DNA of 64,000 bases from NCBI GenBank assembly GCA_030433255.1, contig JAUIMI010000001.1:87378-151377 (forward strand), given 5' to 3'. The DNA comes from a bacterium (GTDB lineage: Bacteria > Patescibacteriota > Minisyncoccia > Phycocordibacterales > UBA1006). Every line of letters starts with the position of its first letter. Within the stretch, counting starts at the first letter, position 1. The position numbers and the translations under genes were made by a program. The notes under the pieces were generated by a model. The model did no database searches. It saw nothing but the letters and a program-made list of their open reading frames with translations, and was not told where the DNA came from. This document shows positions 32,895 through 43,014 of the stretch, in pieces.

Positions 32895-35039
32895 ATGGAA
32901 CGAGATTATCCTTTAGAAAAAACAAGAAACTTTGGTATTGTTGCTCACGTTGATGCTGGTAAAACAACAACAACAGAGCGTATTTTGTACTATACCGGAC
33001 GATCACATAAAATTGGTGAAGTACACGATGGTGCTGCAACAATGGACTGGATGGAACAAGAACAAGAACGTGGAATTACTATTACCTCTGCTGCTACAAC
33101 GTGTTTTTGGACACCTACCTTTGAGGGTGTAAACAAAGAACGTGAGCATCGATTTAATATTATCGATACTCCAGGTCACGTTGATTTTACGGCCGAAGTA
33201 GAACGATCACTAAAAGTACTTGATGGTGCTGTTGTGGTGTTTGATGGTAACGCAGGTGTAGAACCACAATCAGAAACAGTATGGCGACAAGCTGATAAGT
33301 ATGAAGTTCCACGAATGTGTTTTATTAATAAGCTCGATAAAATTGGAGCTGATTTTGATAAGGCTTTTGGTTCAATTACGGCACGTCTAACAGAAAATGC
33401 TGTTATGGCACAACTTCCTATTGGGGTAGAATCAGACCTCTCAGGGGTTGTTGATCTTCTTAAAATGAAAGCTTATAAGTTTGAAGGTGATATGGGAAAT
33501 AAAATTGTAGAATTTGATATCCCAGAAGAATTACAAGCAAAAGCTGAAGAAAAACGTGGTATTTTGGTAGAAAAAATCGTTGAAAACAACGAAGAAATGA
33601 TGAATAAATACTTCGAAGGAGAAGAATTAGCACTTGATGAGTTAAAATCAGAATTACGAAAACAGGTAATTGCTAACAATATTGTTCCAGTTTTTGGAGG
33701 TTCTGCATTTAAAAATATTGGAGTTCAACTTATGCTGGATGCAGTTGTTGAATATATGCCAGCACCTGTTGATATTAAACCGGTACAAGGAACTGATCCA
33801 AAAACAGAAGAAGTTATTGAACGAGCACCTTCTGATTCTGAACCTTTTTCTGCACTTGCTTTCAAGCTTGCTGTTGACCCTTTTGTTGGGCAAATTACTT
33901 TCTTCCGTGTGTATTCAGGTACTCTTGAAGCAGGTTCGTATATTCTTAATACGCGAACAGGAAACAAAGAACGAATTGGGCGAATTTTACGAATGCATGC
34001 AAACGACCGAGAAGAAGTTAAAAAAGTGTATGCCGGAGAAATTGCAGCTGCGGTTGGATTAAAGGATGTTCGTACGTCAGATACTCTTTGTGATCTTGAT
34101 GCTCCAATTATCCTTGATCAAATTACATTCCCTGAGCCAGTAGTATCATTAAAAATTGAACCAAAAACAAAAGGAGACCAAGAAAAAATGGGTATTGCTC
34201 TTTCTCGTCTATCATCTGAAGATCCTACTTTTAAAGTTTCAACTGATCCAGAAACTCTTGATACCGTGATTGCTGGTATGGGAGAATTACACCTTGATAT
34301 TCTTGTTGATCGAATGAAGCGAGAATTTAATGTTGAGGCAAATGTAGGAGCTCCGCAAGTAGCTTACCGAGAAACAATTCAAGGTACTGCTGAAGCTGAA
34401 GAAAAATACATTAAACAATCAGGAGGTCGTGGTCAATATGGTCATGTTAAGATTCGAATCAAGCCATTAGAAGAACTTCCAGAAGGTGAAGAACTTCCTA
34501 AAAATACTAAACGTGACGAAGATGGTTTTGAATTCATTAATAATATTAAAGGAGGGGTTATTCCAAACGAATACATCCCTGCATGTGAGAAAGGGTTTAA
34601 GGAAGCAATGCAGCGTGGTACAGTTGCTGGGTTCCAAATGAATAATGTTTCTGTTGAGTTATATGATGGTACTTACCATGATGTCGATTCATCAGAAATT
34701 GCATTTAAGATTGCATCTTCAAAAGCATTTCAAGATGCAGCAAGATTAGCTCAACCAGTACTACTTGAACCAATGATGAAAGTCGAGGTTGTTGTTCCTG
34801 AAGAATACATTGGAGATGTAACAGGAGATCTTTCATCAAAACGTGGTTTAGTTGAAGGTGTTGAGGATAGAGGTTTTGTACAAGCTATTTCCGCAATGGT
34901 ACCATTAGCTGAAATGTTTGGTTATATTAATAACTTACGTTCAATGACGTCAGGACGAGGAAACTTTACTATGGAGTTTGCACGATATGATGTTGTTCCA
35001 CGTAATGTTGCTGATGAAATTGTAAAATCACGTGTATAA
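32895..35039 (+). CDS. fusA: Translation elongation factor G
   Basis: 714 residues. The G domain has [15 protein letters not shown] (P-loop), [11 protein letters not shown] (switch I), DTPGHVDF and NKLDKIGAD; domains II-V follow, with [11 protein letters not shown] in domain IV. EF-G drives GTP-dependent translocation and ribosome recycling. It is not next to rpsL/rpsG/tuf as in the usual str operon. Confidence 0.97.
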   Translation: MERDYPLEKTRNFGIVAHVDAGKTTTTERILYYTGRSHKIGEVHDGAATMDWMEQEQERGITITSAATTCFWTPTFEGVNKEREHRFNIIDTPGHVDFTAEVERSLKVLDGAVVVFDGNAGVEPQSETVWRQADKYEVPRMCFINKLDKIGADFDKAFGSITARLTENAVMAQLPIGVESDLSGVVDLLKMKAYKFEGDMGNKIVEFDIPEELQAKAEEKRGILVEKIVENNEEMMNKYFEGEELALDELKSELRKQVIANNIVPVFGGSAFKNIGVQLMLDAVVEYMPAPVDIKPVQGTDPKTEEVIERAPSDSEPFSALAFKLAVDPFVGQITFFRVYSGTLEAGSYILNTRTGNKERIGRILRMHANDREEVKKVYAGEIAAAVGLKDVRTSDTLCDLDAPIILDQITFPEPVVSLKIEPKTKGDQEKMGIALSRLSSEDPTFKVSTDPETLDTVIAGMGELHLDILVDRMKREFNVEANVGAPQVAYRETIQGTAEAEEKYIKQSGGRGQYGHVKIRIKPLEELPEGEELPKNTKRDEDGFEFINNIKGGVIPNEYIPACEKGFKEAMQRGTVAGFQMNNVSVELYDGTYHDVDSSEIAFKIASSKAFQDAARLAQPVLLEPMMKVEVVVPEEYIGDVTGDLSSKRGLVEGVEDRGFVQAISAMVPLAEMFGYINNLRSMTSGRGNFTMEFARYDVVPRNVADEIVKSRV

Positions 35040-35075
35040 AAAAAACGAGTTACTATAACTCGTTTTTTATTTTTA
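35038..35075 (+). terminator. fusA terminator
   Basis: AAAAAACGAGTTA-CTA-TAACTCGTTTTTT stem with a following T-rich run. Confidence 0.9.
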
Positions 35076-35093
35076 AAAAGGTATACTCTTCCT

Positions 35094-35633
35094 ATGAAAA
35101 AAATATTAACTATCTTTGAAAACAATTACGATAAGAACAGAAACAATATTCCAGATGCGATAGAGCGTCTTGATAAGAATATGATCACCTTCTTTTGGAA
35201 AAATTCCAATGTTACTGCACGTATTGCTCTTTTTATTATTTTCTTTTGGTTTGGTATTTTAAAAGTATTCGGGGTTAGTCCTGCAGGTCCTTTAGTGGTC
35301 TCATTAACTGAAGTCATGTTTGGTGATACTGTTTCTCCTGAACAATTTCTTATTTGGTTTGGTGGTTTAGAGGCTATTACTGGTTTTCTTGTGCTACTTC
35401 CTCGTTTTGAAAGAATCACCTTTACTATATTATTATTCCACTTTATTGCGACAGCATTTCCGTTGTTTGTACTTCCTGAAATTACTTGGTATGGTTTTTT
35501 ACAACCAACGTTAGTAGGACAATATATTTTAAAAAATCTTGCATTAATTGCCATTGGGTTATTTCTCTATGGACGTTTACGACCTATTTCAAAGACTGAC
35601 TCATTATGGGGAGAAGAGAAGGTTATTCATTAA
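35094..35633 (+). CDS. DoxX/YkgB-like membrane protein
   Basis: 179 residues, four membrane segments. The order RIALFIIFFWFGILKVFGVSP, then a loop, IWFGGLEAITGFLVLLPR and two more helices resembles DoxX/DUF417 (YkgB) proteins, whose role is unclear. TATACT is 6 nt before the ATG. Confidence 0.65.
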   Translation: MKKILTIFENNYDKNRNNIPDAIERLDKNMITFFWKNSNVTARIALFIIFFWFGILKVFGVSPAGPLVVSLTEVMFGDTVSPEQFLIWFGGLEAITGFLVLLPRFERITFTILLFHFIATAFPLFVLPEITWYGFLQPTLVGQYILKNLALIAIGLFLYGRLRPISKTDSLWGEEKVIH

Positions 35634-35654
35634 ATTAGATGTTATTATGTATAT

Positions 35655-36635
35655 ATGAAAAAGATATATAAATTACCTCTTCTTGCTCTTTTAATAGGGT
35701 TTTCACCACTTGTTTTTGCAGCACCAGCAAACCATATTATTATTACAGAAGTTGAATATAATCCATCTGGACCAGAAGCAGAATCAGAGTGGTTTGAACT
35801 ATTTAATCCAACAAATGAACCAATTAATATAAGTGGATGGACGGTTGAAGAAAGTGGAGGTTCTTATTATGAGTTTTCTGGCGTAACTATTAATTCGGGT
35901 GAATTTCTTGTGGTGACAAATGATACCATTGGTTTTAATGCTGAACATCCTGGTATTACACCTAATGTTGATATGGATGCGTCTGGTTGTTATACCGACA
36001 CTGATTGTTTACGCCTCAACAATACTGGTTCTGATTATTTAATCTTGCGTAATGGTTCTGTTGCTGCAGGAGCTATTGTTGATGAGATTATGTGGGGAAC
36101 TGGCGGATTTGCATCTGCAGGAAATGGTGAGTCAATTTGTCGAAATACCAGTGAAGATACAGGAACTGATACTGATTGGGATGATGATTGTGTACCCTCT
36201 CCAGGAACTGGTGATTATGAGTTTACTCAATCTAACGAAGGAAGCTCTGGTTCAGAATCTACTTCTTCGAGTCGCTCTGGCTCCATCAGATATGTTTGCA
36301 AGGATGAGACAGCATCCAACTATAACGGAACACGTTTTGGTAGACATAAACCTTCTCATTGTAAATATTCTGAAAAAGAAAATTCAATGCCTGAAGTAGT
36401 TGGTCTAAAATGTAATCTGTCATACACCACTCAGTTAGCATATGGTTCTTCGGGAGCATCAGTAAGATTACTACAATCTTGTCTTAATCAAAGAGGTTTT
36501 GATGCAGGTATGGAAGATGGTATTTTTGGGAGTCAGACTGAAGCATCCGTATTTCGTTTTCAATCGTCTTATGGTTTATTACCAAATTCTGGTATTGCTG
36601 ATGTTATTACCCTTATTTTTTTAGGGGTTAATTAG
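35655..36635 (+). CDS. Secreted lamin-tail-domain protein with peptidoglycan-binding domain
   Basis: 326 residues. Signal peptide 1-22; lamin tail domain about 24-150 (HIIITEVEYNPSG, SEWFELFNPTNEPINISGW); a Ser-rich linker; then a C-terminal peptidoglycan-binding repeat (GSSGASVRLLQSCLNQRGF, DGIFGSQTEASVFRFQ). It is probably a surface or cell-wall protein. TATTAT lies 6 nt before the ATG. Confidence 0.85.
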   Translation: MKKIYKLPLLALLIGFSPLVFAAPANHIIITEVEYNPSGPEAESEWFELFNPTNEPINISGWTVEESGGSYYEFSGVTINSGEFLVVTNDTIGFNAEHPGITPNVDMDASGCYTDTDCLRLNNTGSDYLILRNGSVAAGAIVDEIMWGTGGFASAGNGESICRNTSEDTGTDTDWDDDCVPSPGTGDYEFTQSNEGSSGSESTSSSRSGSIRYVCKDETASNYNGTRFGRHKPSHCKYSEKENSMPEVVGLKCNLSYTTQLAYGSSGASVRLLQSCLNQRGFDAGMEDGIFGSQTEASVFRFQSSYGLLPNSGIADVITLIFLGVN

Positions 36636-36665
36636 AATTTACTTAAGTGTGTTAGAATATAAATT

Positions 36666-36941
36666 ATGAATGAAATCTTAATGACAAATATATTTTTCCT
36701 TATTACGGCCGTTTCTTCTGTTGTTATTACAGTTGTATTGATTGTATTATTGGTATACATGATTAAGCTTATCAAAAAAGTAAATCGCATTACTGATACC
36801 GTTGAAACTGAAACAATAAAAATAATAAATGACGTTGAAGAGGCACGCGTAGCAGTGAAACAACATATTAGTGTTGTCCGTGGAGTTGCAAGTGCAGCCG
36901 TGATGAAGAAAATTGTAGAAAAAATTTTTAGTAAAAAATAA
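36666..36941 (+). CDS. Small membrane protein, DUF948-like
   Basis: 91 residues: one N-terminal membrane segment (about 8-32), then a helical region (KKVNRITDTVETETIKIIND) like DUF948. TAGAAT lies 7 nt before the ATG. 21 nt before the YtxH-like gene. Confidence 0.6.
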   Translation: MNEILMTNIFFLITAVSSVVITVVLIVLLVYMIKLIKKVNRITDTVETETIKIINDVEEARVAVKQHISVVRGVASAAVMKKIVEKIFSKK

Positions 36942-36962
36942 TTAAGGTATAATAGTAGTAAT

Positions 36963-37370
36963 ATGAAAAAAGAAACAGAAAAAAAATCACAAAAAGGAGG
37001 ATTCGTGCTTGGAGTTGCAGCAGCCGCAGCGGCTTTTGCAGGATACTATCTCTTTGGCCCTAAGGGTAAAGAAAATCGAGCAAAGGTTCGTGGATGGACA
37101 CTAAAAGCTAAAGGAGAGGTTCTTGAAAAATTAGAAAAACTCGAAGAAGTTTCAGAAGAAAAGTACGAAGAAATTGTTGATACCGTAATGGCAAAGTATG
37201 AAAAACTAAAATCAACGACTGAAGAAGAAACGGAAAAGCTTAAAAAAGAACTTAAATCTCGTTTTAACCACGTTAAACGCGATGTTAAAAAAGCTGAAAA
37301 AGAAGTAAAGAAAAAAGTTACTAAAACTCGAACAAAAGTAGCTAAAAAAATTGCTCCAAAGAAAAAATAA
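36963..37370 (+). CDS. YtxH-like protein with coiled-coil and Lys-rich tail
   Basis: 135 residues: Ala/Gly-rich membrane segment (about 15-35, ending YYLFGPKGKENR as in YtxH), a long charged helix and a Lys-rich tail that could bind nucleic acid or the cell surface. TATAAT lies 9 nt before the ATG; the pairing with the DUF948-like gene is common. Confidence 0.65.
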   Translation: MKKETEKKSQKGGFVLGVAAAAAAFAGYYLFGPKGKENRAKVRGWTLKAKGEVLEKLEKLEEVSEEKYEEIVDTVMAKYEKLKSTTEEETEKLKKELKSRFNHVKRDVKKAEKEVKKKVTKTRTKVAKKIAPKKK

Positions 37371-37402
37371 AAAACACCTTTAAATAGGTGTTTTTCTTTT
37401 CT
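37366..37402 (+). terminator. Intrinsic terminator
   Basis: AAAAACACCT-TTAAAT-AGGTGTTTTT stem with T run after the YtxH-like gene. Confidence 0.8.
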
Positions 37403-37428
37403 ATTCTCTTCATAGTATAATGAATTAC

Positions 37429-40173
37429 ATGCAACAAGCTTTTTATGAAAAATTGCAAAAAACTCCTGAGTTCAAAAATCCACAAGAAGAAATTAAGTTT
37501 CTTAGAAATCAATTAGAACATCATACTGAACGGTCTTCTGAATCTACTCCTCTTGAGCAAAAACGAGAGCAAATTGCTGAAAACATCATTGAGAGTTATA
37601 AACAAATACCTACCCATACAACACTTCATGAATCAATGCATATTCCCGAACAAGAGGTAGAGGGGATTACCTTAAAACTATCTCCTGAACAACATGACGA
37701 TGTTGTTTCTGATTTATATGGTTTTATGATGGAGAAGGGTATAAAAAATGCTCTTAACGTAGTTATGAGAATGAATAATCCTCATGTTGAAGATGATTTT
37801 CATAGATTTTTAGTGCAATACCTTGCTTCTCATTATGAAGTTCCTGGGTTAAAACCAAAAACAGATTTAGCAAAATCCCTTGGTTTACGTATCTATGAAA
37901 TTATTCTTCCTAACAAAAAGAACGGGGAACAACGCGACTATAAACAAACAGTAAAACTCATGGAGCAGTTTATTGCTGGAATGCAGTCAGTAGCAAGCGA
38001 TCCAAAAAATAGAGAACGAAGTTTCTATACCTTAGAACTTGCCTTAGCAGAGGGGACTGATGATATGTCTATGTTTGTCACTGTTCCTAAAGAGAGAGGT
38101 GATTTATTTGAAAAGCAATTATTAGGTCTTTTTGAAGATGTTCGCATTACTGAGGTGTATGATGATTATAATATTTTTGCATATGAAGGGGTAAGTTCTG
38201 CTTCGTACGGTATTGCATCAGATCATGACGTATTACAAACAAAAGTCTATGATGATTTTGATCATGACCCAATGAATGTTATTGTTAACGCTTTTTCAAA
38301 ATTAGAAAGTTCTGGTGAGGGTGCGGCTATTCAATTTATCATTCGGCCAAATGGAGATTATCATATACAGGAATATGGAGATGTTTTAGATAATCTTAAA
38401 AAAGGAAAAAAATTAAAAGAAGTCGTGAGCCCATCTCTGAGTAAAGAGGTAGGAAAAGGACTTCATGATTTCTTTATAGGTGCAAAAAAACCAGAAGAAG
38501 AAAGTGAAAAAACTATTGACGAAGAAGCAGTAACTTCAGTTTCAGAAAAATTAAATAGTACTATTGTCCAGACAAATATTCGTATTGTTACTTCTGCGAA
38601 AACACGACAGCGTTCAGAAGAAATTCTCCATAATTTAGAGTCAGCATTTCAGCAGTTTAACAACACTAAAGGTAATGGAATTCATTTCAAACGACCAACA
38701 GGACATCACCTTGAAGAAACTCTTCATGAATATATTTTCCGTATTTTTAATAAACCACACATTTTTCTTCTTAATTTAAAAGAAGTTGCAACAATGTACC
38801 ATTTTCCATTAGAAATATCAGAAACGTCACAATTAAAACAAGAAAGTAATAAAATTGCACCAGCGCCTTCTGACACCCCAACATCAGGTATTATTCTTGG
38901 TAAGAACTCTTTTCGGCATAAGGAAACGATGGTTCATATTACTCCCGAAGATAGACTCCGTCATTTTTATGTTATAGGGCAAACAGGAACAGGTAAAACA
39001 CATTTATTAAAACAAATGATTGTTCAAGATATTAAGAATGGCGATGGTGTTTGTTTTATTGATCCTCATGGATCTGACATTGAAGATATACTTGATCATA
39101 TTCCACCTGAACGAATTGACGATGTTATTTATTTTGATCCAGCATATACAGAACGCCCTATGGGCTTAAATATGCTTGAATATGATTTGAGATACCCAGA
39201 GCAAAAATCATTTGTCATTAATGAGATGATGGGAATTTTTAATAAATTATTTGATATGAAGGTTGGTGGTGGAGCCATGTTTGAACAGTACTTCAGAAAT
39301 GCTGCTGGGTTGGTTATGGAACATCCAGAATCTGGAAGCACCTTACTTGAGATTGGGCGAGTTCTTGGTGATAAATCTTTTCGTGATATGAAATTACGTT
39401 ATTGTAATAACCCAATTATTAAACAGTTTTGGCAAAACGCCGAAAAAACAACAGGAGAGCAAGGTTTAGAAAATTTTATTCCATACATTACCTCAAAATT
39501 TGATGTCTTTATTTCAAATGAAATCATGCGTCCCGTTGTTGCTCAGCAAAAATCAGCCTTTAATTTTAGAGAGATTATGGATACCAAGAAAATTCTCCTT
39601 GTTAATCTTTCAAAAGGTCGACTTGGGGAAATCAATGCAAACCTTATTGGTTTAGTACTCGTTGGTAAAATATTAATGGCAGCGCTTTCTCGTGTTGATT
39701 CACTTGGTCAAAAACTTCCTCCATTCTATTTATATATTGATGAGTTTCAGAATGTTACTACTGACTCTATTTCGCAAATTCTCTCTGAAGCTCGTAAGTA
39801 TGGCTTAGGATTAACTATTGCTCATCAATTTATTGCTCAGCTTGATGAAGGGATTAAAAATGCAGTGTTTGGTAACGTTGGTTCGATGGCAACATTTCGT
39901 ATTTCATTTGAAGATGCTCAGTATTTAGAAAAACGTTTTTTACCACAATTCAATGCTGATGATATTATGAAGATTCCAAATCGTAATGCATATCTACAAA
40001 TGATTGGGAATGGAAAACCACTCGCACCATTTAATATTTCTACCCTACCACTCGAGTCCGTAGCTCGAAGAAATCCTGCTGGCGTAACGGAGAAAATAAA
40101 ACAATTATCTTATGTTAAATATGGTAAAGATAAAAAAGCAGTGACTGATGATATTATGCGGCGTTATGTTTAA
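37429..40173 (+). CDS. VirD4/TraD-like P-loop ATPase (type IV secretion DNA-binding domain)
   Basis: 914 residues. The first ~490 are a helical region with no recognised domain. The ATPase has Walker A GQTGTGKT near 517, FIDPHGSDIEDIL, a large insert, and a second acidic strand YIDEFQNV near 770 followed by LSEARKYGLGLTIAHQF, as in TraG/TraD coupling proteins that pump DNA. Such single genes are frequent in CPR genomes and may serve DNA uptake or pili. The ATG at 37429 lies 7 nt after TATAAT; the upstream ATG at 37420 overlaps that box. Confidence 0.85.
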   Translation: MQQAFYEKLQKTPEFKNPQEEIKFLRNQLEHHTERSSESTPLEQKREQIAENIIESYKQIPTHTTLHESMHIPEQEVEGITLKLSPEQHDDVVSDLYGFMMEKGIKNALNVVMRMNNPHVEDDFHRFLVQYLASHYEVPGLKPKTDLAKSLGLRIYEIILPNKKNGEQRDYKQTVKLMEQFIAGMQSVASDPKNRERSFYTLELALAEGTDDMSMFVTVPKERGDLFEKQLLGLFEDVRITEVYDDYNIFAYEGVSSASYGIASDHDVLQTKVYDDFDHDPMNVIVNAFSKLESSGEGAAIQFIIRPNGDYHIQEYGDVLDNLKKGKKLKEVVSPSLSKEVGKGLHDFFIGAKKPEEESEKTIDEEAVTSVSEKLNSTIVQTNIRIVTSAKTRQRSEEILHNLESAFQQFNNTKGNGIHFKRPTGHHLEETLHEYIFRIFNKPHIFLLNLKEVATMYHFPLEISETSQLKQESNKIAPAPSDTPTSGIILGKNSFRHKETMVHITPEDRLRHFYVIGQTGTGKTHLLKQMIVQDIKNGDGVCFIDPHGSDIEDILDHIPPERIDDVIYFDPAYTERPMGLNMLEYDLRYPEQKSFVINEMMGIFNKLFDMKVGGGAMFEQYFRNAAGLVMEHPESGSTLLEIGRVLGDKSFRDMKLRYCNNPIIKQFWQNAEKTTGEQGLENFIPYITSKFDVFISNEIMRPVVAQQKSAFNFREIMDTKKILLVNLSKGRLGEINANLIGLVLVGKILMAALSRVDSLGQKLPPFYLYIDEFQNVTTDSISQILSEARKYGLGLTIAHQFIAQLDEGIKNAVFGNVGSMATFRISFEDAQYLEKRFLPQFNADDIMKIPNRNAYLQMIGNGKPLAPFNISTLPLESVARRNPAGVTEKIKQLSYVKYGKDKKAVTDDIMRRYV

Positions 40174-40205
40174 AAACCTTTCATAAAGAGAGGTTTTTTG
40201 TTATT
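40171..40205 (+). terminator. Intrinsic terminator
   Basis: AAAAACCT and AGGTTTTTT stem after the VirD4-like gene. Confidence 0.65.
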
Positions 40206-40215
40206 ATGACGTGGT

Positions 40216-40689
40216 ATGAAAGAAGAAAAAATCTTAATTATTATTAAACCAGACGCTATTGTACGAGGTTTGATTGGAGAAGTATTTACTCGTTTTGAAC
40301 GAAAAGGGTTCAAAATTATTGGTACAAAAATGATTGAACTCGGAGATATTCTCCTTGATGAACATTATGCACATTTAAAAGACAAGCCATTTTTTGCTGG
40401 CATTAAAAAGTTTATGACAGCATCACCAGTTATGTTAATTGCAGCTTCAGGAGTTAATGCTTCAGCAGCTGGAAGATTAATTGCAGGTCAAACAGCAGGT
40501 CATGAAGCTGATGCAGGAACAATTCGTGGAGACCTTTCTATGTCTATTCAATCAAACATTGTTCATGTTTCAGATACTACTGAAAACGGAGAACTTGAAG
40601 TAGCTCGATTCTTTAACGAAGAAGAGTTACATACATATAAACGTGCAGACGAGGTAATGATTTACTCTGATGTTCATGAAGATTTCTAG
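40216..40689 (+). CDS. ndk: Nucleoside diphosphate kinase
   Basis: 157 residues. IIIKPDAIVRGLIGE, the acidic/aromatic HYAHLKDKPFF stretch, and the catalytic histidine in NIVHVSD are NDK motifs, with small changes from the usual NxxHGSD. It transfers the gamma phosphate between nucleotides through a phospho-His. A terminator follows. Confidence 0.92.
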   Translation: MKEEKILIIIKPDAIVRGLIGEVFTRFERKGFKIIGTKMIELGDILLDEHYAHLKDKPFFAGIKKFMTASPVMLIAASGVNASAAGRLIAGQTAGHEADAGTIRGDLSMSIQSNIVHVSDTTENGELEVARFFNEEELHTYKRADEVMIYSDVHEDF

Positions 40690-40691
40690 AT

Positions 40692-40726
40692 AAAAAAATA
40701 CCTTATGGTATTTTTTTTATTTTAAA
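40692..40726. terminator. Bidirectional terminator
   Basis: AAAAAAATACC-TTA-TGGTATTTTTTT between ndk and the convergent kinase gene. Confidence 0.85.
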
Positions 40727-41283
40727 AAAGGAAATTTTTGCTCTACATGATGAATTACTTCATTATGGACAGTATCAATATCTTTTCCATGAATATCAAT
40801 GATATGATTATCAAATATTGACATGTTACTTATTTCTTTGAATCGATGTACTAGTTTTACTATATTTTCATGATCTTCTTTATTGAATTGTGATAACCCA
40901 TCATCTCTTGCGCTAATATTTTCAACTCTATCAATAAAGGTAATAATTAATAAATCCTTATGGATTTCTTCATATTTTTTTTCAATTTCAATAATATCAT
41001 CAAGAGTGTGACCTCCACGAAAAAAAGAATAAGCGTATTCAGTATAATGAATACGATCGTGAATTTGTGAGTACGGTATTTTCTTTATTGTATCCAGTGT
41101 AATCTTTGAATGTTCTTTTCCATAATGTAATTTTTCTGTAAAATCTTCTCCAACAGGAGCATCCACATCAATAATGAGAAAAGGGATATTTTTGTATTTT
41201 TTACGTAGTAATTTTATCTGGGTACTTTTCCCAACATTATCTGGCCCATCAAAAGCAATAACAATTTTCTTAGCATTATTCAT
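40717..41283 (-). CDS. Thymidylate kinase-like P-loop kinase
   Basis: 188 residues from ATG at 41281-41283. Walker A DGPDNVGKST (about 11-20), a DR motif (IDRVEN) and a lid-like SARDDG segment suit a dTMP kinase-like nucleotide kinase, though canonical Tmk motifs are diverged. TATAAT is exactly 6 nt before this ATG on the minus strand, so the 58-residue upstream extension is rejected. Confidence 0.7.
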   Translation of the reverse strand: MNNAKKIVIAFDGPDNVGKSTQIKLLRKKYKNIPFLIIDVDAPVGEDFTEKLHYGKEHSKITLDTIKKIPYSQIHDRIHYTEYAYSFFRGGHTLDDIIEIEKKYEEIHKDLLIITFIDRVENISARDDGLSQFNKEDHENIVKLVHRFKEISNMSIFDNHIIDIHGKDIDTVHNEVIHHVEQKFPFLK

Positions 41284-41341
41284 ATTTTGATTATACCCTA
41301 TAGACTGTAGATAAAAACTATTTATTTTTATTATTTCTTGA

Positions 41342-41521
41342 TATAATAGAAAAGTAGTTCGTTGTTCTATAAGACTTTGAAACGTTATGAACAGGGGAAT
41401 CTTGATAGTCATGGATTTTGGTCTATGATTTCTGAATCCCACTTGACCTTTAGTCAATTGTTCTTGAGGTTCAATGACTACAATAAAAAATATCTCATAA
41501 TTGTGTGAGGTATTTTTTATT
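41342..41521 (+). ncRNA. Candidate structured small RNA with own promoter and terminator
   Basis: An extended -10 (TGATATAAT, hexamer 41342-41347) would start transcription at 41354. From there the sequence opens with GTAGT-T-CGTTG, which pairs with CAATG-ACTAC ending at 41481, closing a domain of about 128 nt with inner pairing (for example GGGGAATC/GATTTCTGAATCCC). A terminator follows at 41486-41521. No frame is present. It is not RNase P or tmRNA by eye; a 6S-like RNA is possible. Confidence 0.5.
41486..41521 (+). terminator. Terminator of the candidate small RNA
   Basis: AAAAAATATCTCA and TGAGGTATTTTTT form a stem around TAATTGTG. Confidence 0.75.
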
Positions 41522-41550
41522 GTAAATATTCATCATGGTATAATGTTTAC

Positions 41551-42942
41551 ATGAATAATAAAAAAATAAAGGTAACGTTTTATGGAGGTGTTGGTTGGGT
41601 AACAGGTGCAAATTTCCTTCTTGAAAATGTTGTTCCTGAGGGTCAAAAGTCAACAAAAATTCTCATTGATTGTGGAATGTTTCAAGGTGGAGAGGATGCT
41701 AGTGGAATGAATTACGAACCATTTCACTATAACCCTGCTGATATTGATATTCTCATTATTACTCACTCACATGCTGATCATATTGGGCGTGTACCAAAGT
41801 TGGTACGTGATGGGTTCCAAGGGAAAATTTATTCAACTGAAGCAAGTTATGATTTAGCAGAGGTTATGCTAGCAGATAGTTTGAAGATTGTTTCTTATGA
41901 AGCCAAGAAAAAAGACATTGATCCACTCTATGAACGCGAAGATGTAGAACGGGCAATGCAGTTATGGAAACATATCCCATATCATAACCAACTTGAATTA
42001 CCAGGAGGGTTTAGTTTGACTCTGCATGATGCTGGGCACATTTTAGGTTCAGCGATGGCAAAATTTAAGTATGGCGATAAAAATATTGTATTTACGGGTG
42101 ATATTGGAAATTCACCAGATCCATTATTACGTGATACTGAAATTATTGATGATGCAGATTACATGATTATTGAGTCAGTCTATGGAGATAGAAACCACGA
42201 AGATAGAGAAGAGCGTATTGTTAAATTAAAAAATGCGATTATGGAGACCGTTGCTAAGAAGGGAATACTTATGATTCCATCATTCGCCTTAGAGCGAACA
42301 CAAAACCTTCTCTATATTTTAAATGATTTAGTTGAAAGTGGAGAAATCCCACATATTCCTGTTTTTCTGGACTCACCGTTAGGAATTAATATCACTGACG
42401 TATTTAAAAAACATACACATTTATTGAATGAACAGGTACAGCAAAAGTTGCAGTCTGATGATGATGTATTTGATTTTCCAGGGCTTAAGGAGACGTATTC
42501 TATTGAAGATTCTAAGTCAATCATACGAGTTCCTAATCCTAAAATAATTATTTCTTCTGCAGGGATGAGTCATGCTGGGCGTATCATTCATCATGAAAAA
42601 CAATATCTTGATGATCCTGAAAATATGTTGTTATTCGTAGGATATCAAGCTGTCGGAACAGCTGGGCGTATTATCCAAGATGGTGCTAAAAAAATTAACT
42701 TACTAGGGAAAGAAATTGATATAAAAGCAACAGTACAAACTATCTCTGGATACTCAGCTCATAAAGATTCAGAACATCTTGTTGAGTTTATTAGTCATTC
42801 GGCACATAGATTGCAAAAAGTGTTTGTATGTATGGGGGAAACAAAATCTTCATTGTTTCTCGTTCAGCGTGTTCGTGACTATTTAGGTGTAAACGCAGTT
42901 GCACCTGATGTAGATGAGAGTGTTGTCCTTGATATGAATTAA
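41551..42942 (+). CDS. Metallo-beta-lactamase fold RNase, beta-CASP family
   Basis: 463 residues. The metal site ITHSHADHIGRVP is near 70, then DAGHILGSAM and FTGDIGNS; the beta-CASP half has SFALERTQNLLYIL, SSAGMSHAGR and a final SGYSAHKD. These define CPSF-type RNA nucleases, acting in RNA processing or decay. TATAAT lies 6 nt before the ATG. Confidence 0.92.
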   Translation: MNNKKIKVTFYGGVGWVTGANFLLENVVPEGQKSTKILIDCGMFQGGEDASGMNYEPFHYNPADIDILIITHSHADHIGRVPKLVRDGFQGKIYSTEASYDLAEVMLADSLKIVSYEAKKKDIDPLYEREDVERAMQLWKHIPYHNQLELPGGFSLTLHDAGHILGSAMAKFKYGDKNIVFTGDIGNSPDPLLRDTEIIDDADYMIIESVYGDRNHEDREERIVKLKNAIMETVAKKGILMIPSFALERTQNLLYILNDLVESGEIPHIPVFLDSPLGINITDVFKKHTHLLNEQVQQKLQSDDDVFDFPGLKETYSIEDSKSIIRVPNPKIIISSAGMSHAGRIIHHEKQYLDDPENMLLFVGYQAVGTAGRIIQDGAKKINLLGKEIDIKATVQTISGYSAHKDSEHLVEFISHSAHRLQKVFVCMGETKSSLFLVQRVRDYLGVNAVAPDVDESVVLDMN

Positions 42943-43014
42943 TTTAATTTTAAGATAAAAAAGAACTAATTGGTTCTTTTTTATTAGGTAAATCAAATGT
43001 GATATAATTCGTTC

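Noticed and set aside
37420-37428. ATG at 37420 as start of the VirD4-like gene
   Set aside because: It overlaps the -10 box TATAAT (37416-37421) and could not be transcribed from that promoter.
41284-41457. 58-residue N-terminal extension of the thymidylate kinase-like protein
   Set aside because: It would cover the promoter and part of the candidate RNA and adds no conserved motif; TATAAT is 6 nt before the ATG at 41283.
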